DNA from: Hirudo medicinalis
Taxonomy: Eukaryota > Annelida > Clitellata > Hirudinida > Hirudinidae
Direction of reading: 5' to 3'
DNA: 25,151 nt
Assembly (NCBI GenBank): GCA_011800805.1
Contig: MPNW01000220.1
Span: 57,104-82,254, forward strand
Shown in pieces: positions 22,884-25,151 of the stretch; the first letter of the stretch is position 1; each line of letters begins with the position of its first letter. A program made the translations under genes and the position numbers. The notes beneath the pieces are model-generated. The model did not search any database and was not told the DNA's origin. It saw nothing but the letters and a program-made list of their open reading frames with translations.

Positions 22884-22953
<70 letters not shown>
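22884..22953. repeat. Long (ATT)n microsatellite, about 23 units
   Basis: A near-perfect run of about 70 bases, the longest pure repeat in the window, starting about 22 bases after the AATAAA. Frames across it on the minus strand (poly-Ile, poly-Asn) are artefacts. Confidence 0.95.
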
Positions 22954-23966
22954 GTTTTCATTGCTGGAAAAGTGGTGATTGTATCTATTCCTTCTCAAAG
23001 TTCTCGTGATGGTGTGAATCGAACTTGTTGCGGAGAATTTGTATTCAGTCGTCGCCATCGTCGTCGTTGTCGTCTCCATCGCCATTTCTACATCTTGCAA
23101 GCTTTGCTTTCATAATTTACACCCTTAGAGAATTGTTCGTTTGCCAACAGATGGCGTTACGCTCGTTTTTTTCATCCACTCTTCCGTGTTGCCGTGATTG
23201 TTTTATCTTCCGTGTTCATGCGATCGAAGGGTACCAGGAAAGCTATAAACAAGTTTGACACAACTTCAGCGCGACACGTTAACGTGCGGAGAACTCTCAT
23301 TTGACGACAACGTCGTGGAGTTTGGGGTCCTCTGTTGATTGGGTTTGGTGATCGAATGATGGGTGATGGTCGATGGTTGGAAGTGGTTGGCTGATGGGTT
23401 GGTTAGTAGGTTGATTGATCGGTCGTTCAGGGTTGAGGTTTTAGCGCTGACCTGGATGTTCGAATGATCCTTGCATTGTTGGCTTTTACACTTAAACATC
23501 TGTGGAGCTTTCGTTTGGGCTGCTGCCGTTGTGACGTTTATCATTGGACGCTAATATTATCATTAGTTGGATTTCGTTTTCGTCAAGTTGATTTATTTAA
23601 TGAACATATATTATAGCTCGTCTAATACCTAGGAATCGATAGATTATAATTGATGGATTATATCTGCAATTGATAGCACCCACATGTCACGTTTGGATGA
23701 GTTCCACTGAGTGTAACAAAACGGTCTAAAATATTGTGCTTGTTTTACTTTGTCCGTTTGTTTTCGAACACGTTTCGCTTTTTTCGCTCCGTGATGATGA
23801 TGGTGATTATTGTCGGGAGTGACGTCTCGTTTTGAATAAGTAAAGTAAGTATTATTATTATTACTAATTGATTTCAAGTTTTGCCGTTTGAAGGCACCGC
23901 TCGTATTTCGTTGTTATTTTCCCCCTTCATTGTTCTTCGTAGCTATCTATAGGGCGATTAAAACCT
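22954..23966. other. Spacer downstream of USP9X
   Basis: About 1 kb without a recognised gene. It includes a GTC/GCC triplet-rich patch (about 23041-23075), a G/T-rich strand-skewed patch of GGTTGG- and GATGG-like units (about 23315-23430), and frames on the minus strand up to 92 codons that resemble nothing I know and have low-complexity composition. Confidence 0.5.
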
Positions 23967-23999
23967 TATAAAAACATCCATTGTTGGCCTCGGTTCCAA

Positions 24000-24137
24000 A
24001 TGTCAATCCCTCCGAAGAACGGTCCTAGGCTGGGTCCTCAATCCTCATCTCCCGATCAGCCTCCTTTTTGGCTAAGGACCTTTTTCGTGGTTAAGTTAAA
24101 GATAATTGATATGAGATGGGACAAGAGGGCAAATTAA
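24000..24137 (+). CDS. Short proline-rich open frame, unrecognised (45 codons)
   Basis: ATG at 24000 to TAA at 24135-24137. It begins MSIPPKNGPRLGPQ and has SSSPDQPPFWLRTFF in its middle. Composition is less AT-driven than in its surroundings and looks protein-like (Pro, Ser, Gln). TATAAAA lies at 23967-23973, only 27 bases upstream. A donor-like GTTAAG begins at 24090, so it could be the first exon of a gene continuing right. No homologue is recognised, and the frame is short enough to be chance. The same bases can fold as a hairpin, reported as a finding. Confidence 0.2.
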   Translation: MSIPPKNGPRLGPQSSSPDQPPFWLRTFFVVKLKIIDMRWDKRAN

Positions 24138-24256
24138 AATTTATGTTAAATGAGGTCGGTAAAACGCGGATAAAACATTTTGTTGGAAGTTATCGCTGGC
24201 AGTTATTAACACCTCGAGCAGCCATTTTGCGCGAAAACATGGTTATTGTTAACATC

Positions 24257-24451
24257 TTAAAACCTGTTCCAGGTAGGGAGGGGTTTCCTGTACAAAATAG
24301 GGTGTCCGCATGAATAACATCGAAGCTTCTTGCCGACTGCTAACAAATTAGATGCCGAACATCCGGCACAGGTGTAAGCCACCTTCCTATGGCCTGGCGA
24401 ATGTGTGCCTTGTTTGGCTGTCTTTGGACTAGTGCTTTTTGCGTTCCCCAT
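24257..24451 (-). CDS. POLR2K/RPB12-like zinc-ribbon protein, 64 aa, single exon
   Basis: ATG at 24451 on the minus strand (context GACATGG, with G at -3 and +4) to TAA at 24259-24257. After a basic, Ser/Lys/Thr-rich N-terminus the frame has AYTCAGC, then 13 residues, then RCYSCGHPILYRK. POLR2K has the same layout: aromatic-x-Cys-x2-Cys, 13 residues including an early Asn, Arg-Cys-x2-Cys-Gly, then an Ile-x-Tyr-x-Lys strand. POLR2K is a subunit of about 58 residues shared by RNA polymerases I, II and III, so the length also fits. However, orthologues are normally much more conserved: the DPIRCRECGYRIMYKKRTK stretch is only partly kept, and the last residues (PLPTWNRF) differ from the usual VVFDAR end. 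This may be a diverged paralogue, a decaying retrocopy or an unrelated zinc ribbon. The acceptor-like GCAG just upstream (about 24468) allows a 5' non-coding exon. Confidence 0.45.
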   Translation of the reverse strand: MGNAKSTSPKTAKQGTHSPGHRKVAYTCAGCSASNLLAVGKKLRCYSCGHPILYRKPLPTWNRF

Positions 24452-25151
24452 GTCTTTAAAAGATTTCTGGTCCCTGCGTTGCATAAATGAAAATGTTGTG
24501 ATAATAATTAACATTGCTGCCTATCAAAAAAATAACGTTAGTTATGTCCATTTGTGCAGTTTATTTGCATTATTCAGCACCATCACCCAATCTTACAAGC
24601 CTTGCGATCAAATTTTAATCTGGTTTCTGGCAATTTGATCAAACAAGCTTTTGGCGCGACGGCGTTGTTGGCAGATCAACGAACACGACGAAATAATCAC
24701 AAATCAAATTTTGATAACAACTCACCTGAGATGTTTGTACAAATCTAGTTAGGTGTCTTGCCGTACGCCGTAAAAGAAATTAAAAAGTTAATTTCCAAAA
24801 TTTATTGCAGTATTTATTACATTGACACCCGATCACAAAATGATACGTCAATTAAAAAACACGAGGCTTCACCTGTGAAACCCTCATCCCAACAATTAAT
24901 TAGTCCCAAGCTTACAACTTTATTTACATCAAAAACGAAATTATTTGAAAAATATGTGCAGTCCAACAAAATTTAAGATACTCATAACAACAACAGCAAC
25001 AGTTTAATCGGCATAGAATGTAGAGTTTGCCTTTAAAAATGTCCTCATTACTAAATCTTCTTCACCGTATATCCTCTTTCGTTGATTTAAATGTAAATAG
25101 ACAGTAAAAGCCCTTTCATCATATTTCTGAGATGCAGGAATGGCCAGTAAG
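24452..25151. other. AT-rich right end with no recognised gene
   Basis: About 700 bases with several short frames on the plus strand (up to about 77 codons) that lack homology and have AT-driven composition. No RNA gene, transposon end or promoter could be defended. Confidence 0.5.

Noticed and set aside
22614..23100. Poly-Ile and poly-Asn frames on the minus strand
   Set aside because: They are translations of the (ATT)n microsatellite and have no other protein-like sequence.
23266..23544. 92-codon minus-strand frame starting MINVTTAAAQ
   Set aside because: It has no recognisable domain, is low-complexity and opposes a G/T-skewed repeat-like strand, which favours open frames by chance.
24055..24077. 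Similarity to the first stem of U2 snRNA (TTTTGGCTAAG)
   Set aside because: Only about 11 bases match. The branch-site recognition segment, Sm site and remaining stems are absent.

Overview
This is nuclear DNA from an intron-rich invertebrate animal. Coding blocks are short (53-450 bp) and separated by small GT-AG introns, mostly 68-550 bp. Introns and spacers are AT-rich and full of trinucleotide runs (ATT/AAT, GAT/ATC, GTC). The two large genes resemble animal proteins along their length. The style (compact introns, GAT and ATT runs) would suit an annelid- or mollusc-like lophotrochozoan, but the sequence alone does not settle the taxon.

Layout, left to right. 1-449: non-coding, probably the last part of an intron, with a strong hairpin overlapping a G-tract cluster. 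450-2003 (+): the 3' five exons of a WD40-repeat gene that resembles WDR86; its first two blades lie off the left edge. 2004-3203: 3' UTR, about 1 kb of AT-rich spacer, and the leader of the next gene. 3204-22054 (+): a complete orthologue of the giant deubiquitinase USP9X (Drosophila fat facets), which I resolve into 62 coding exons that join in frame to 2,640 codons plus a stop. 22055 to about 22880: 3' UTR with a poly(A) signal. The rest is mostly spacer with a long (ATT)n microsatellite. Near the right end a 64-codon minus-strand reading frame (24451-24257) has the zinc-ribbon signature of the RNA polymerase subunit POLR2K/RPB12, and a short proline-rich plus-strand frame starts at 24000.

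The two large genes sit head to tail on the same strand, but I see no functional link between them. USP9X is expected to remove ubiquitin from many client proteins. Its thiol-protease triad (Cys 1626, His 1945, Asp 1965), its zinc-ribbon cysteine pairs and its ubiquitin-like domain are all intact, so the gene looks functional. No rRNA, tRNA, CRISPR array or intact mobile element was found. I found no clearly new biological system. The observations most worth checking are the POLR2K-like frame, the hairpin/G-tract element at 226-273, and the GAT-rich runs just inside many 5' splice sites.
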